A stretch of DNA of 64,000 bases from Helicobacter enhydrae. Its GTDB lineage: Bacteria > Campylobacterota > Campylobacteria > Campylobacterales > Helicobacteraceae. The notes below the pieces were generated by a model. It made no database searches, was not told where the DNA came from, and saw nothing but the letters and a program-made list of their open reading frames with translations. This document shows, in pieces, positions 17,883 through 26,833 of the stretch (position 1 is the first letter of the stretch; every line of letters begins with the position of its first letter). The translations under genes and the position numbers were made by a program. The stretch covers positions 1-64,000 of the forward strand of contig NZ_CP016503.1 in the NCBI RefSeq assembly GCF_001693335.1, in the 5' to 3' direction.

Positions 17883-18842
17883 TTGCGTAGAGTGATCAAG
17901 ATTTTTGCTAGAGAAGATCAAAAAATTTTACAAAAAAACCTCCATGATTCTTTGCTGCAAAATATTTTGTGGATTGATTTGCAAGATCCGACTAATGATG
18001 AGGTGAGTTATATCGCTCAAACCTACAATCTTGAAATCCCAAGCAACGAGGAGCGAGAGGAGATTGAGGAGAGTGCGCGTTATTGGGAAGATCCTCAAAG
18101 TATCACGATTAATACTTATTTTTTGATTCCTTCAGTCAAAGATAGACGCGTCAATAACCAAACGATTACTTTTATTTTGCACCAAGATATTTTATTGACG
18201 ATACGCTATGGGGATTTTAGCGTCTTTGATGAGACGCAAAAAACCCTTCTTGCAAATCCTATTGATTACAACAATGGGTTTGAAGTCATTAGCAAGATCT
18301 TTGAGATTCGTGTGGAAAAAGATGCGGATATGTTGGAAAACTTCGCAAGATCAACGCGCGCTTTGAGGGCAAAGGTTTTTGATCAAGATATCCACGCTTA
18401 TGATGAAATGCTTGCCCATCTCTCAAGGTTGCAAGAGTTTAATATGGAAGTGCGTGATTCTTTGTTTGACAAACGACGCGCGATTACTGCGATGCTCAAG
18501 AGTATCAAACCAAGTGGGGAGATCAAAAAGAATCTCACGATTATTTTGAAAGACATCAATTCTCTGATTGAGTTTGCAAACACTAGTATGAATGCTCTAG
18601 ATAACATTCAAAGTCTGCTAACCAATCAGATCAATATCGAGCAAAACAAGACAATCAAGCTTTTCACGGTTGTGACCGTTGTGATGATGCCTCCTACATT
18701 GATTGGGACAATCTATGGTATGAACTTCAAGCATATGCCTGAATTGGAGTGGAGCTTTGGTTATCCTTTGGTGATTTTGATAATGATACTTTCTACGCTT
18801 TTTCCATTTTTGTATTTCAAGAAAAAGGGTTGGTTGAAATAA
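17883..18842 (+). CDS. corA: CorA-family magnesium/cobalt transporter
   Basis: Homopentameric divalent-metal channel of 319 residues. A large acidic and helical cytoplasmic domain is followed by two C-terminal membrane helices; the first ends in the diagnostic GMN motif ([19 protein letters not shown]) and the second ends near a basic KKKGWLK tail. TTG 17883 is the first possible start (weak GGGG upstream); GTG 17892 is an alternative. It follows pgk by 9 bases and precedes terC, the order I recall for HP1345-HP1344-HP1343. Confidence 0.92.
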   Translation: MRRVIKIFAREDQKILQKNLHDSLLQNILWIDLQDPTNDEVSYIAQTYNLEIPSNEEREEIEESARYWEDPQSITINTYFLIPSVKDRRVNNQTITFILHQDILLTIRYGDFSVFDETQKTLLANPIDYNNGFEVISKIFEIRVEKDADMLENFARSTRALRAKVFDQDIHAYDEMLAHLSRLQEFNMEVRDSLFDKRRAITAMLKSIKPSGEIKKNLTIILKDINSLIEFANTSMNALDNIQSLLTNQINIEQNKTIKLFTVVTVVMMPPTLIGTIYGMNFKHMPELEWSFGYPLVILIMILSTLFPFLYFKKKGWLK

Positions 18843-18891
18843 GGAATTATTAGCTAAAATTTTTCTGATATATTTTAAGTAAGGAGAGAGA

Positions 18892-19617
18892 ATGCTAGAA
18901 TGGATAGCAGATCCTCAAGCGTGGGTGACTCTGATCACTTTGAGTGCCTTAGAGATTGTGTTGGGGGTTGATAATATTATTTTTCTTGCCGTGTTAGTCA
19001 ATAAGCTTCCAGAACATCAACGCAATGCGGGGAGAATCTTTGGCTTGGCGTTGGCTATGCTTACGCGTATTGCATTGTTAGCTTCTATTGTTTGGATTAT
19101 GAGATTGCAAACTCCGCTTTTTAGCTTGATGGGTGTTTCTATCAGTGGGAGAGATTTAGTGTTGATTAGTGGTGGAGCATTTTTGATTTACAAAAGCATC
19201 CAAGAGATTTATGCTCAAATCCAAGATGAAGAGATGATACAAGTCAAGCGTTCGGGTGGGTTTATATTGACTTTGATTCAGATTGCTATTTTGGATATTG
19301 TGTTTTCTTTGGATTCTGTGATTACTGCTGTGGGAATGGCTCAAGATCTTGAGATTATGATTTTGGCGATTGTAGTTGCTGTAGGGGTGATGATGTTTGT
19401 CAGCAAGGGGGTTGCAGATTTTGTTCAAACTTATCCTACTATCAAAACCTTAGCCCTTGCTTTTTTGATTTTGGTGGGCGGGGTTTTGATTTTGGATGGT
19501 TTTGCTGTGCATATTCCCAAAGCTTATGTTTATTTTGCGATGGGCTTCTCGCTTAGTGTGGAGTTGATCAATCTTTATATCAAGAAAAAAAGTGCATTGA
19601 ATCAATCAAGCGATTAA
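18892..19617 (+). CDS. TerC-family integral membrane protein
   Basis: Multi-span membrane protein, 241 residues, TerC family, linked in other bacteria to metal (often manganese) export or tellurium resistance. The acidic membrane motifs LEIVLGVDNIIFLAVL and LDIVFSLDSVITAVGMA are typical repeats of the family. ATG 18892 follows AAGGAGAGAG. The stop is immediately followed by the first lpxR-like gene (ATG at 19618), suggesting cotranscription. Its actual substrate here is not shown by the sequence. Confidence 0.9.
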   Translation: MLEWIADPQAWVTLITLSALEIVLGVDNIIFLAVLVNKLPEHQRNAGRIFGLALAMLTRIALLASIVWIMRLQTPLFSLMGVSISGRDLVLISGGAFLIYKSIQEIYAQIQDEEMIQVKRSGGFILTLIQIAILDIVFSLDSVITAVGMAQDLEIMILAIVVAVGVMMFVSKGVADFVQTYPTIKTLALAFLILVGGVLILDGFAVHIPKAYVYFAMGFSLSVELINLYIKKKSALNQSSD

Positions 19618-20598
19618 ATGAGACTGATAATCGGGGTATGCCTCTTTTGTATAGGGCTGTGGGGTGATGATAGTGGAGCAACACAAGCATTTGCCCCTTA
19701 TACCAAGCATTATTTTTCTATCACAACGCAAAATGATTCGTATTTCAATGTGTTTATTGATCGCTATTACACCGCTGGGCATAGTTTGCTCTATAGCTCA
19801 CAAGAGGGCAAATATGGGGTGCTAGATTCGCTAGGTTTGCTCGATGGTTTCACTTCGTGGAGTTTGGTGCTATCTCAAAGCATTTATACTTCTAGAAATC
19901 GCCAAGACAGGCGTCCTGAGATAGGGGATCACCCATTTGCAGGATTACTCAATCTTGCTTTTTTGTGGCACCACCGCTCTGTTAATGCGTTGGAGAATCT
20001 AAGCGTGAGAGTGGGGGTAGTGGGGCGTTATTCGTTTGCAGAAGAAGTGCAAAATGGGATTCATAGACTATTTGATAGTGTGATTTTGAAAGGCTGGGAT
20101 ACACAAATCAGTGATGGCTGGATTGTCAATCTCTCCTATGATTGGACTTATCGCTACCCAATCTGTGATTTTGGAAATTTTGCAATCGATGTTTTGCCCT
20201 ATGTTGATGTGGCGGTGGGAAATGCAAATATATATGCCAAAGCAGGGGCTGTGATGCGTCTAGGGCATCATCTTGATAGCACATTTTTGCCACAGGGGAT
20301 AGGGGGTGAGAATGGGGGTGCAAATAGTGGGAGGAATTTTGCAGATGGGCTTGGATATTATCTGTTTGTAGGCTCTTATGGTGAGTTTGTTGGTCGCAAT
20401 CTTTTTGTCCAAGGGCATTATGGGGATTCTTATCCTGATGCGAAAATGCGTCAATGGATTGGTGGGTTGCGTGCAGGGCTATCTATCATCTCTGAAACGA
20501 TGAGTTTCACCTATCAAATCTTTTATTTGAGTGCAGAGTTTGAGAAGCAAGACGCCCCTCATGGCATAGGAAGTTTGAATTTTGCGTGGAGTTTTTGA
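19618..20598 (+). CDS. LpxR-like lipid A 3'-O-deacylase, copy 1
   Basis: Outer-membrane beta-barrel enzyme of the LpxR (DUF2219) family that removes the 3' acyl chains of lipid A; 326 residues. The signal peptide is MRLIIGVCLFCIGLWG. The mature N terminus carries the family motif ITTQNDSYFN (Asn-Asp) followed by DRYYTAGHSL. EEVQNGIHRLF supplies the conserved Glu and His of the active-site region, followed by GWDTQISDGW. It ends in Phe, as outer-membrane barrels do. ATG 19618 directly follows the terC stop. A second copy follows at once. Family identity is firm; actual activity is inferred. Confidence 0.88.
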   Translation: MRLIIGVCLFCIGLWGDDSGATQAFAPYTKHYFSITTQNDSYFNVFIDRYYTAGHSLLYSSQEGKYGVLDSLGLLDGFTSWSLVLSQSIYTSRNRQDRRPEIGDHPFAGLLNLAFLWHHRSVNALENLSVRVGVVGRYSFAEEVQNGIHRLFDSVILKGWDTQISDGWIVNLSYDWTYRYPICDFGNFAIDVLPYVDVAVGNANIYAKAGAVMRLGHHLDSTFLPQGIGGENGGANSGRNFADGLGYYLFVGSYGEFVGRNLFVQGHYGDSYPDAKMRQWIGGLRAGLSIISETMSFTYQIFYLSAEFEKQDAPHGIGSLNFAWSF

Positions 20599-21558
20599 GT
20601 GTTTAGAATCATTATAGGTTTGTGTGTGGCAAGTATCGTATGGGCTCAACATCCATACAAAAAGCATTTTGTATCCTTTGTGACGCAAAATGATGGCTAT
20701 GTTTTTCCAATGATTGATCGTTATTACACTGCAGGGCATAGTTTGCTCTATGCGTCTGCTGAGGAGAGTGGTGGGGGCATAATAGGTTGGATTGATGGGA
20801 ATCATTCTTTCAATCTTGCAATTTCTCAAAGCATTTATACAGCAAAATCCAAATTTGCCACTACGCCAAGCCCACAAGATCATCGATATGCTTCTTTTAT
20901 GACATTGAGTGCATTTGTGACAAATCGCAATCTAGAATGGCTAGAAAACATCGGATTGCTCGTTGGTGTCGGTGGCAAATGGTCGTTTGGTCAAGAGGTG
21001 CAAAACGGCATTCATCAGATGATGGGTGTGGGACTAGCAAATGGTTGGGGGACACAGATTGCTGATGAGTGGGTTGCAAATCTGTATTATGACTTGACTT
21101 ATCGTTATAGGGTTTTTGAGGGGGAGGCGTTGGGGCTAGAGGTATTGCCCAATCTAGAGTTTGCATTTGGCAATCTCAATGTCTATGGCAAGGCTGAAGT
21201 GTTTGTGCGTATCGGTCATCATCTTGATAGCACATTTTTGCCAAGAGGGGTGATTGGCGAGGGGGGTGGATTGCAGAGTGGGAGGGTGTATGCTGATGGG
21301 CTGGGAGTTTTTGCGTTTGTGGGTATTGGCGGGGCTTATGTGTTGAGAAATATGGCGATTGAGGGGAATTTGTTTGCACCAAGAGGGGGTATATATGAGG
21401 CGGATTTGATGCATTGGGTGGGCAAGTTTAGGGGGGGCGTGTCGATTGTATCGGGGGTTTTGAATACAAGTTATGAGATCATCTATACAAGCAAAGAGTT
21501 CAAACAGCAAGATGGATGGCATTTTGTAGGAAGCATTAGCCTATCATGTAGTTTTTGA
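20599..21558 (+). CDS. LpxR-like lipid A 3'-O-deacylase, copy 2
   Basis: Tandem paralogue of the preceding gene, 319 residues, GTG start directly abutting the upstream stop. The signal peptide is MFRIIIGLCVASIVWA. It keeps VTQNDGYVF, DRYYTAGHSLLYAS, EEVQNGIHQMM, GWGTQIADEW and RIGHHLDSTFLP, with a C-terminal Phe. The copies are moderately similar, closest around the Asn-Asp, Tyr-Tyr-Thr, His and GHHLDSTFLP motifs, and diverge in surface-loop regions. In copy 2 the motif reads NDG where copy 1 has NDS. Two deacylases in tandem could differ in specificity or regulation; only the duplication is visible. Confidence 0.87.
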   Translation: MFRIIIGLCVASIVWAQHPYKKHFVSFVTQNDGYVFPMIDRYYTAGHSLLYASAEESGGGIIGWIDGNHSFNLAISQSIYTAKSKFATTPSPQDHRYASFMTLSAFVTNRNLEWLENIGLLVGVGGKWSFGQEVQNGIHQMMGVGLANGWGTQIADEWVANLYYDLTYRYRVFEGEALGLEVLPNLEFAFGNLNVYGKAEVFVRIGHHLDSTFLPRGVIGEGGGLQSGRVYADGLGVFAFVGIGGAYVLRNMAIEGNLFAPRGGIYEADLMHWVGKFRGGVSIVSGVLNTSYEIIYTSKEFKQQDGWHFVGSISLSCSF

Positions 21559-21571
21559 GTTATGAGTTGGT

Positions 21572-21577
21572 TATAAT
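21572..21577 (+). promoter_or_regulatory. Candidate -10 box for the PhnA-like gene and hemD
   Basis: TATAAT with GAGGAG and ATG 21599 about 20 bases downstream, in the 40-base gap after the second LpxR-like gene. Helicobacter sigma-80 promoters rely mainly on the -10 element. Start of transcription is inferred near 21584. Confidence 0.5.
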
Positions 21578-21598
21578 TTCTAAAAAAGAGGAGACAAA

Positions 21599-21808
21599 AT
21601 GACAAAAGATAGCAATGGCGTAGAATTGAACGCAGGTGATAGCGTGCAAGTGATCAAAGATCTCAAGGTGAAGGGGGCTTCAGGCACGATCAAAAGAGGC
21701 ACTATTGTAAAAAACATTCGCTTGACAAACAAAGACGATGAAATCGAGGGCAAGGTGGATAAAATGGGGATGATTGTCCTCAAAACTTGCTTTTTGAAAA
21801 AATCTTAA
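21599..21808 (+). CDS. PhnA-like small protein (alkylphosphonate utilisation family, C-terminal domain only)
   Basis: A 69-residue protein matching the C-terminal PhnA domain: KDSNGVELNAGDSVQVIKDLKVKG and the following IKRGTIVKNIRLT are characteristic of this SH3-like fold. The zinc-ribbon half found in longer PhnA proteins is absent. Despite the name, the family is not firmly tied to phosphonate use; function is unknown. ATG 21599 follows GAGGAG. Its TAA overlaps the ATG of hemD by one base. Confidence 0.85.
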   Translation: MTKDSNGVELNAGDSVQVIKDLKVKGASGTIKRGTIVKNIRLTNKDDEIEGKVDKMGMIVLKTCFLKKS

Positions 21809-22467
21809 TGTCAAGAGAGGTGATCATCGTAGGCTATCAGGCTTATGATTTTGCACCTTCATTGGTGGTGGGGCAAATCCGAATCTATGATTTTTGCCTT
21901 GATTTTTCAAGATTTGATTCGCTTATTTTCACTTCCAAAAATGCAGTGTTAGCACTTGAGAAAAATGCCAAGAAATATCCACAGATGGATGTTTGGAGGC
22001 AATTACCAAGCTATGTGATTGGCAGAGGCACCCAAAAAGAAGTTTTGGCGTGTGGTGGGAGAGTGGAATACATCGCTCAAAATGCACACGGAGCGGAGTT
22101 TGCTCAAGAGTTATGCAAGATTTTGGAAGGGCAAAGAGTGTGCTATTTGCGTGCAAAGATCACGCATTCTAAGCTTGAAGAATATTTGTGGCAAAGTAGG
22201 ATTGATGTCAGTGTCCAAAACGCCTATGAAAGCCACCCTATAGCTTTATCCCAAACACAAGCCCCCAAAGAACATAGCATTTTGCTTTTTACCGCCCCTA
22301 GTGCTTATAAGTATTTCTCTCAAAATTTTGCTTGGAATACAAATTATATTGCCGTTGCATTGGGGCAAACCACCTATCAATCTTTTGATTCCAATATCAA
22401 GGCGTTTTGTTCTCCTTATCAAGACATCAAAAAGGCTCTAGGGTTTTGCCAAACGCTAAGAATCTGA
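21808..22467 (+). CDS. hemD: Uroporphyrinogen-III synthase
   Basis: Cyclises hydroxymethylbilane to uroporphyrinogen III in heme synthesis. The protein is divergent, as is normal for HemD; recognisable parts are LIFTSKNAVLALEK, the YVIGRGTQKEVLACGG region, the CYLRAKITHSKLEEYL segment and LLFTAPSAYKYF. Start at ATG 21808 (MSREVIIVG), overlapping the preceding stop by one base; an in-frame start at 21787 inside the PhnA gene is less likely. 219 residues. Confidence 0.85.
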   Translation: MSREVIIVGYQAYDFAPSLVVGQIRIYDFCLDFSRFDSLIFTSKNAVLALEKNAKKYPQMDVWRQLPSYVIGRGTQKEVLACGGRVEYIAQNAHGAEFAQELCKILEGQRVCYLRAKITHSKLEEYLWQSRIDVSVQNAYESHPIALSQTQAPKEHSILLFTAPSAYKYFSQNFAWNTNYIAVALGQTTYQSFDSNIKAFCSPYQDIKKALGFCQTLRI

Positions 22468-22489
22468 TTGCAAAATCACGCAGAATCCA

Positions 22490-22535
22490 AAGAATTTGAT
22501 TTCATTATTTTTGCTTATTGTCGATATTATCAAAG
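22490..22535 (+). promoter_or_regulatory. Sigma-28 (FliA)-like promoter of flaA
   Basis: The CGATAT element at 22522-22527 is the hallmark -10 of FliA promoters in Helicobacter and Campylobacter; the upstream T-rich region would hold the -35. It sits 52 bases before the flaA ATG. The start of transcription is inferred near 22535. I did not find a strong -35 TAAA element. Confidence 0.6.
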
Positions 22536-22579
22536 CTAGACAGGGAAGTTTAGTGTAATCATATAAAAAGGAGTTTATA

Positions 22580-24112
22580 ATGGCTTTTCAGGTCAATACA
22601 AATATCAATGCGTTGAACTCTCACGCTCAGTCAGTTTTTACTCAAGGTAAATTGAAAAATGCTTTGGAAAAATTGAGTTCAGGTTTGAGAATCAACAAGG
22701 CGGCAGATGATGCTTCTGGTATGGTGATCGCAGATAGTTTGAGATCACAAGCAGCAGGTTTGGGTCAAGCGATTCGTAATGCTAATGATGGAATTGGGAT
22801 TATCCAAATTGCTGATAAAGCAATGGATGAGCAAATCAAGATTCTGGAAACTATTAGAGTGAAAGCAACTCAAGCAGCTCAAGATGGTCAATCATCAGAA
22901 TCAAGAAAAGCGATTCAAAATGACATTACTCGTTTGATTCAGGGGCTTGATAATATTGGTAACACAACAAGTTACAATGGTATTTCTTTGCTTTCTGGAA
23001 CATTTACAAACAAAGAGTTCCAAATCGGTGCTTATTCTAATCAGACTATTCGTGCAACAATCGGTGCAACAACATCCGATAAGATTGGTCAAGTGAGAAT
23101 TGAAACAGGGGCAAACATTTCGGCTGCTTCTACAGTTTCTTTGACATTCAAACAAGCAGATGGTGCTAGTGATGTGACTCTTGAGAGTGTTGTAATTTCG
23201 CATTCTACAGGAACAGGAGTTGGTGCTTTGGCTGAGGTGATCAACAAGAATTCTGACAAAACAGGAATCCGTGCACAAGCCAATGTGCAAACAACTTCTG
23301 ACACAGCAATCAAGGCTGGAGACATCAAAGGTCTATCAATCAATGGCGTAGTCTTTGGTGATATTATGAGCATCAAAGAAAACGATTCTGATGGTCGTTT
23401 GGTGGCAGCGATCAATGCGGCTTCTGCAGATACAGGTGTTGAGGCTTATACTGATGGTCTTGGTCGTTTGAATCTTAGAAGTATCGATGGTCGTGGAATC
23501 TATGTGAAGTCTGGTGATTCTGGTCCTAATGCAGCGATTGCGACTTTGAATGGTGGTCAAGAGCTTAAAGCAGGATCAAGCAACTATGGAAGATTGTCTT
23601 TGACTCGTCTTGATGCAAGAGATATTCAAGTAGTTTCAGCTCCCGGAATTTCTGGAGGTGCAGACTTTAGAGCTATTGGTTTTGGTGTAGGACAAGCAGC
23701 AGAGACAACAGTCAATCTAAGATCTGTTTTGGGTGAATTTGGTACAGCAGTGAAATCTGCGGCTGGTGGAAACCAAAACGCTGTGATTGCAAGTAGTGCT
23801 GCCACTCTTGGTGCTGGTGTTACAACATTGGTTGGTGCAATGGTTGTAATGAATATCGCAGAATCTGCACAAAAAACATTGGATAGAATCAGAGCGGATA
23901 TGGGTTCTGTGCAAAATCAAATGACAAGCACAATGGACAATATCACAATCACTCAAGTGAATGTCAAAGCTGCTGAATCTCAAATCCGTGATGTTGATTT
24001 TGCTGCAGAGTCTGCTGATTTCAGCAAATACAACATTCTTGCTCAATCTGGTAGCTATGCAATGTCTCAAGCAAATGCGTTGCAGCAAAACATCCTAAGA
24101 CTTCTTAGCTAA
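22580..24112 (+). CDS. flaA: Flagellin A (major flagellin)
   Basis: Filament subunit of 510 residues. The D0/D1 N terminus [18 protein letters not shown] and [17 protein letters not shown] identify FlaA rather than FlaB, as does [18 protein letters not shown]. The C-terminal D0 has [22 protein letters not shown]. The middle is low in Cys and rich in Ser, Thr, Gly and Ala, the exposed, usually glycosylated domain. AAGGAG is at 22569-22574. It is followed by magIII as in H. pylori (HP0601-HP0602). Confidence 0.97.
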   Translation: MAFQVNTNINALNSHAQSVFTQGKLKNALEKLSSGLRINKAADDASGMVIADSLRSQAAGLGQAIRNANDGIGIIQIADKAMDEQIKILETIRVKATQAAQDGQSSESRKAIQNDITRLIQGLDNIGNTTSYNGISLLSGTFTNKEFQIGAYSNQTIRATIGATTSDKIGQVRIETGANISAASTVSLTFKQADGASDVTLESVVISHSTGTGVGALAEVINKNSDKTGIRAQANVQTTSDTAIKAGDIKGLSINGVVFGDIMSIKENDSDGRLVAAINAASADTGVEAYTDGLGRLNLRSIDGRGIYVKSGDSGPNAAIATLNGGQELKAGSSNYGRLSLTRLDARDIQVVSAPGISGGADFRAIGFGVGQAAETTVNLRSVLGEFGTAVKSAAGGNQNAVIASSAATLGAGVTTLVGAMVVMNIAESAQKTLDRIRADMGSVQNQMTSTMDNITITQVNVKAAESQIRDVDFAAESADFSKYNILAQSGSYAMSQANALQQNILRLLS

Positions 24113-24165
24113 GTTTTATGAGAACCTAACTTCCCAATCTTTTGAGATGGGGGAGGGGGTCGCAA

Positions 24166-24846
24166 ATGAAAATCCTCAATTCTTTCGAACTCTTTACTTT
24201 TTTGAAAAGTCAAAATCTTTTGCATTCCTCTCCGTCGTGGTGGTGGCACAAAGTTGGAACTTTTGAAGTGATTGTTGGTGCGATTTTGACACAAAATACG
24301 CGTTGGGAAAATGTAGAAAAATCTCTTCAAAAGCTCCAAGAAGCACAGATCCTCATCGGAGAGAATCAGCAAGATTTGATAAATTTCGCAAACATAGATT
24401 CGGCATTATTGGAGAGCTTGATTGCTTCAAGTGGCTTTGCACGACAAAAGAGTAAGCGTTTGATTACTTTATGTCAAGAGATATTGAGGAATTTTGGTAG
24501 TTTTGAAAGCTTTGTTGAGAGTGTTGATGCGGAGTGGTTGATTGCTCAAAAAGGGATTGGTCGTGAGACTCGTGATAGCATTTTGAACTATGCTTGTCAG
24601 CGAGAAGTGATGGTGGTTGATCAATATAGCTATAGACTTTTGTTAAAATGTGGGTATGAGATTGAGGAATATGAGGCTTTGCAGTCTTGGTATGCAGAAG
24701 GTGTGCTTGAAAATCTAGATAAGATTATCAGACTTTATGATTTTCCAATTTCTTTGGCACAGATTTATGCGAGATTTCACGGGAAAATCGTGGAGTTTGC
24801 CAAAAAAAATAATGGCTTCAAAAAGGATTTTGAACTTGAATTTTGA
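24166..24846 (+). CDS. magIII: 3-methyladenine DNA glycosylase MagIII (endonuclease III family)
   Basis: Removes alkylated purines; helix-hairpin-helix superfamily without an iron-sulfur cluster. Seen are SWWWHKVGTFEVIVGAILTQNT, the HhH region LIAQKGIGRETRDSIL and the catalytic Asp context VMVVDQYSYRLL. The C terminus SLAQIYARFHGKIVEFAKK closely follows the H. pylori enzyme. Length 226 residues. Start ATG 24166 (MKILNSFEL) follows GGGAGGGGG; an in-frame start at 24142 lies within that purine tract and is unlikely. Downstream OMP gene begins 4 bases after the stop. Confidence 0.9.
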   Translation: MKILNSFELFTFLKSQNLLHSSPSWWWHKVGTFEVIVGAILTQNTRWENVEKSLQKLQEAQILIGENQQDLINFANIDSALLESLIASSGFARQKSKRLITLCQEILRNFGSFESFVESVDAEWLIAQKGIGRETRDSILNYACQREVMVVDQYSYRLLLKCGYEIEEYEALQSWYAEGVLENLDKIIRLYDFPISLAQIYARFHGKIVEFAKKNNGFKKDFELEF

Positions 24847-24850
24847 GAGA

Positions 24851-25441
24851 ATGTTTTGTGTATTTTTACCTATTTGTCTTTTGGCAAATCCTATGATTGA
24901 AACGAAAATCGATGATAACAAAAACAAAGAATCGCAGTTTGAACCTGCCAAAGTCACTTCAAAGTATTATGCTTCAATGGATATTTCTTTGACTTATTCG
25001 CAATTTTTCAATCATCTTTTCCATATGCATTCTTTCAATGGGTTGAATTTCAATATAGATACGGGGTGGGTTTTGGGGGAGAGTCAAAATGTGCTTGTGG
25101 GTATTGCTTTGGGAGGGTCTGTCGGCACGGGCGGTATCAATGGCATGTATGGATTATTCCCCGCAATAAAAGTCGCAGGGAGGGTGCTAGAAGGTCGCTT
25201 GATCCCCTATGCCAAGATTGGTGCTGGGCTTGAGCACCTGCCATTTTTGTTTCGAAACAAACAAATGAACGCTTATGGTGTGTTTGTAGAGGGGGGATTG
25301 TTTGTGGATATTGCAAAGGGTTATGGGATGAGTTTGGCACATCGCTATCTTTTTGGTCGTATGCAGGGGTTGCCTTTGAATGTGCATAACTCAAGCTTAA
25401 TGCTTGGATTTTCATTTTATGATTTTGATTTGAGTTGGTGA
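24851..25441 (+). CDS. Small outer-membrane protein, unknown function
   Basis: Starts at ATG 24851 after GAGAG, 4 bases beyond magIII, with a short signal peptide MFCVFLPICLLANP. The remaining ~180 residues alternate in hydrophobicity and are Gly/aromatic rich (FNIDTGWVLG, GLFPAIKVAG, LIPYAKIGAGLEHL), ending in Trp (FSFYDFDLSW), as expected for an eight-strand beta-barrel. I do not recognise the family. Its stop shares a base with the cytochrome ATG, so the two are probably cotranscribed. Confidence 0.7.
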   Translation: MFCVFLPICLLANPMIETKIDDNKNKESQFEPAKVTSKYYASMDISLTYSQFFNHLFHMHSFNGLNFNIDTGWVLGESQNVLVGIALGGSVGTGGINGMYGLFPAIKVAGRVLEGRLIPYAKIGAGLEHLPFLFRNKQMNAYGVFVEGGLFVDIAKGYGMSLAHRYLFGRMQGLPLNVHNSSLMLGFSFYDFDLSW

Positions 25442-25812
25442 TGAGATATTTTGTCGTTTTGATTACTTTTTGTGCTTGTATGTGGGCGTGTGAGGGGGAT
25501 TGTGCGAGTTGTCACACAACGCTTGATTATCAAAATGACAAGCGTCATCAGCCAATGCTAGAGTGCAAAAAATGTCATACACCAGAGCAAATGGAGCAAA
25601 TCGATATGGGGGGATGTGGGAAAGATTGCTTTGCGTGTCATAATGCACAAAAATTAAACGATCCCAAATTGGCTCAATCTCACAAACAGATTCTTAAATG
25701 TATCGAGTGTCATACAAAACTTGATAAATTCAATCTCAAGCAGTTTTTTGATCCGCAGATTAAGCCTGTAGAAAAGAGTTTTTTCCAAGAGCTCCCTAAG
25801 ATCGGATCTTGA
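25441..25812 (+). CDS. Small periplasmic tetraheme c-type cytochrome
   Basis: 123 residues with a signal peptide (MRYFVVLITFCACMWA) and four CxxCH heme-binding motifs: CASCH, CKKCH, CFACH and CIECH. A further CGKDC precedes the third. The spacing is that of small multiheme electron carriers, but there is no recognisable catalytic domain. ATG 25441 overlaps the preceding stop by one base. It converges with the WecA gene, the two 3' ends overlapping by 17 bases. An electron-transfer role in the periplasm is a family-level inference; the partner enzyme is not encoded nearby. Confidence 0.85.
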   Translation: MRYFVVLITFCACMWACEGDCASCHTTLDYQNDKRHQPMLECKKCHTPEQMEQIDMGGCGKDCFACHNAQKLNDPKLAQSHKQILKCIECHTKLDKFNLKQFFDPQIKPVEKSFFQELPKIGS

Positions 25813-26821
25813 TTGCAAACGCAATCAGTGAGCGATACAAGCACAAATACAGCACCACAAAAAAACAGCTTTGCAAAAATAGAAACATCGTATTTGTGGC
25901 AAAAAAAGTTGCACTGAGCATAAAGGGTAATGCAAAACAACAGACAAAAAGTGAGGTTTTGGGGTTGGAGCGTAGCCTGCGTTTGTGGATAAGTGTGTGA
26001 ATGTGCAAATTGTCAGGTTGCATTGGTGAAAGATGACGCACTATTTTTCTCCGATAGATTGAAAAAATCACTTCCCAAAAAGGATAGATTAATAGGGCGA
26101 TTCCAAACCAAGGTGAGATTTTCTGTGTTTCTTCTAGTGGAGTTTGTGTGGTATAAATCAATAGAGTTGCCAAAACAAATCCCAAAAAATATGCTCCCCC
26201 ATCTCCCAAAAAAATCTTGCCCTTTGGAAAATTGAAAAACAAAAAGCCTAGCACCCCACCAATCAAAGCATAGATTATGGGAGCAAGAAACGAAGAGGAG
26301 GGCAAAAGGATTGACAAACAAACAAAAGCAATGCAAGAAATCCCTCCAGCTAAGCCATTAAATCCATCAATGATATTGATGGCATTGATGATTCCAACAA
26401 TTGCAAACACGCTAAAAGGAATGGCAATCCAAAATGGGAGAGAAATGCCAAATCCCAAGTATTGCAAATATGATCCACTCACACTGATGAAAATGATAGC
26501 CCCAAGGCATTGCAATGCAAGGCGTAGTTTGGGACTAAGCGTCCCTCGCAAATCCTCTATCACCCCACTAGCAAAAACCACCAATCCTCCTATCAAGATT
26601 CCCATAAACAAAGGAAGGTCGTTTTGAATAAAAAAAAGGGCAATGAGTGCAAATGAGAGAAAAATCCCAATCCCTCCACATCGTGGAGTGGGTAAGCTAT
26701 GAACGCGTTGAGGTTTATCGCTTGCTTCAGAATCAATAAAGATTTGCAATCGTCTTGATAGAGGAATCATTACAAGATGACACAAAAGAGATATGCCTAG
26801 TCCAAGAATCACCAAAAACAA
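25796..26821 (-). CDS. wecA: WecA/MraY-family undecaprenyl-phosphate sugar-1-phosphate transferase
   Basis: Integral membrane enzyme of 341 residues that starts O-antigen-like or other lipid-linked glycans by placing a sugar-1-phosphate on undecaprenyl phosphate. The acidic motifs are visible: NAINIIDGFNGLAGG, the catalytic FLGDGGAYFLGF and the cytoplasmic HIHTLIHKRRLR loop (WecA-type HIH). About ten membrane helices. It is separated from galE by 12 bases on the same strand, so both may be transcribed together for surface sugar synthesis. Sugar specificity (probably GlcNAc-1-P) is inferred. Confidence 0.88.
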   Translation of the reverse strand: MFLVILGLGISLLCHLVMIPLSRRLQIFIDSEASDKPQRVHSLPTPRCGGIGIFLSFALIALFFIQNDLPLFMGILIGGLVVFASGVIEDLRGTLSPKLRLALQCLGAIIFISVSGSYLQYLGFGISLPFWIAIPFSVFAIVGIINAINIIDGFNGLAGGISCIAFVCLSILLPSSSFLAPIIYALIGGVLGFLFFNFPKGKIFLGDGGAYFLGFVLATLLIYTTQTPLEETQKISPWFGIALLIYPFWEVIFSIYRRKIVRHLSPMQPDNLHIHTLIHKRRLRSNPKTSLFVCCFALPFMLSATFFATNTMFLFLQSCFFVVLYLCLYRSLIAFAIKIRS

Positions 26822-26833
26822 ACAAACCCCTTA

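Noticed and set aside
22580-24112. flaB rather than flaA
   Set aside because: The N terminus begins [12 protein letters not shown] and the promoter is FliA-like with CGATAT; FlaB proteins begin MSFRINTNIAAL and are RpoN-controlled.
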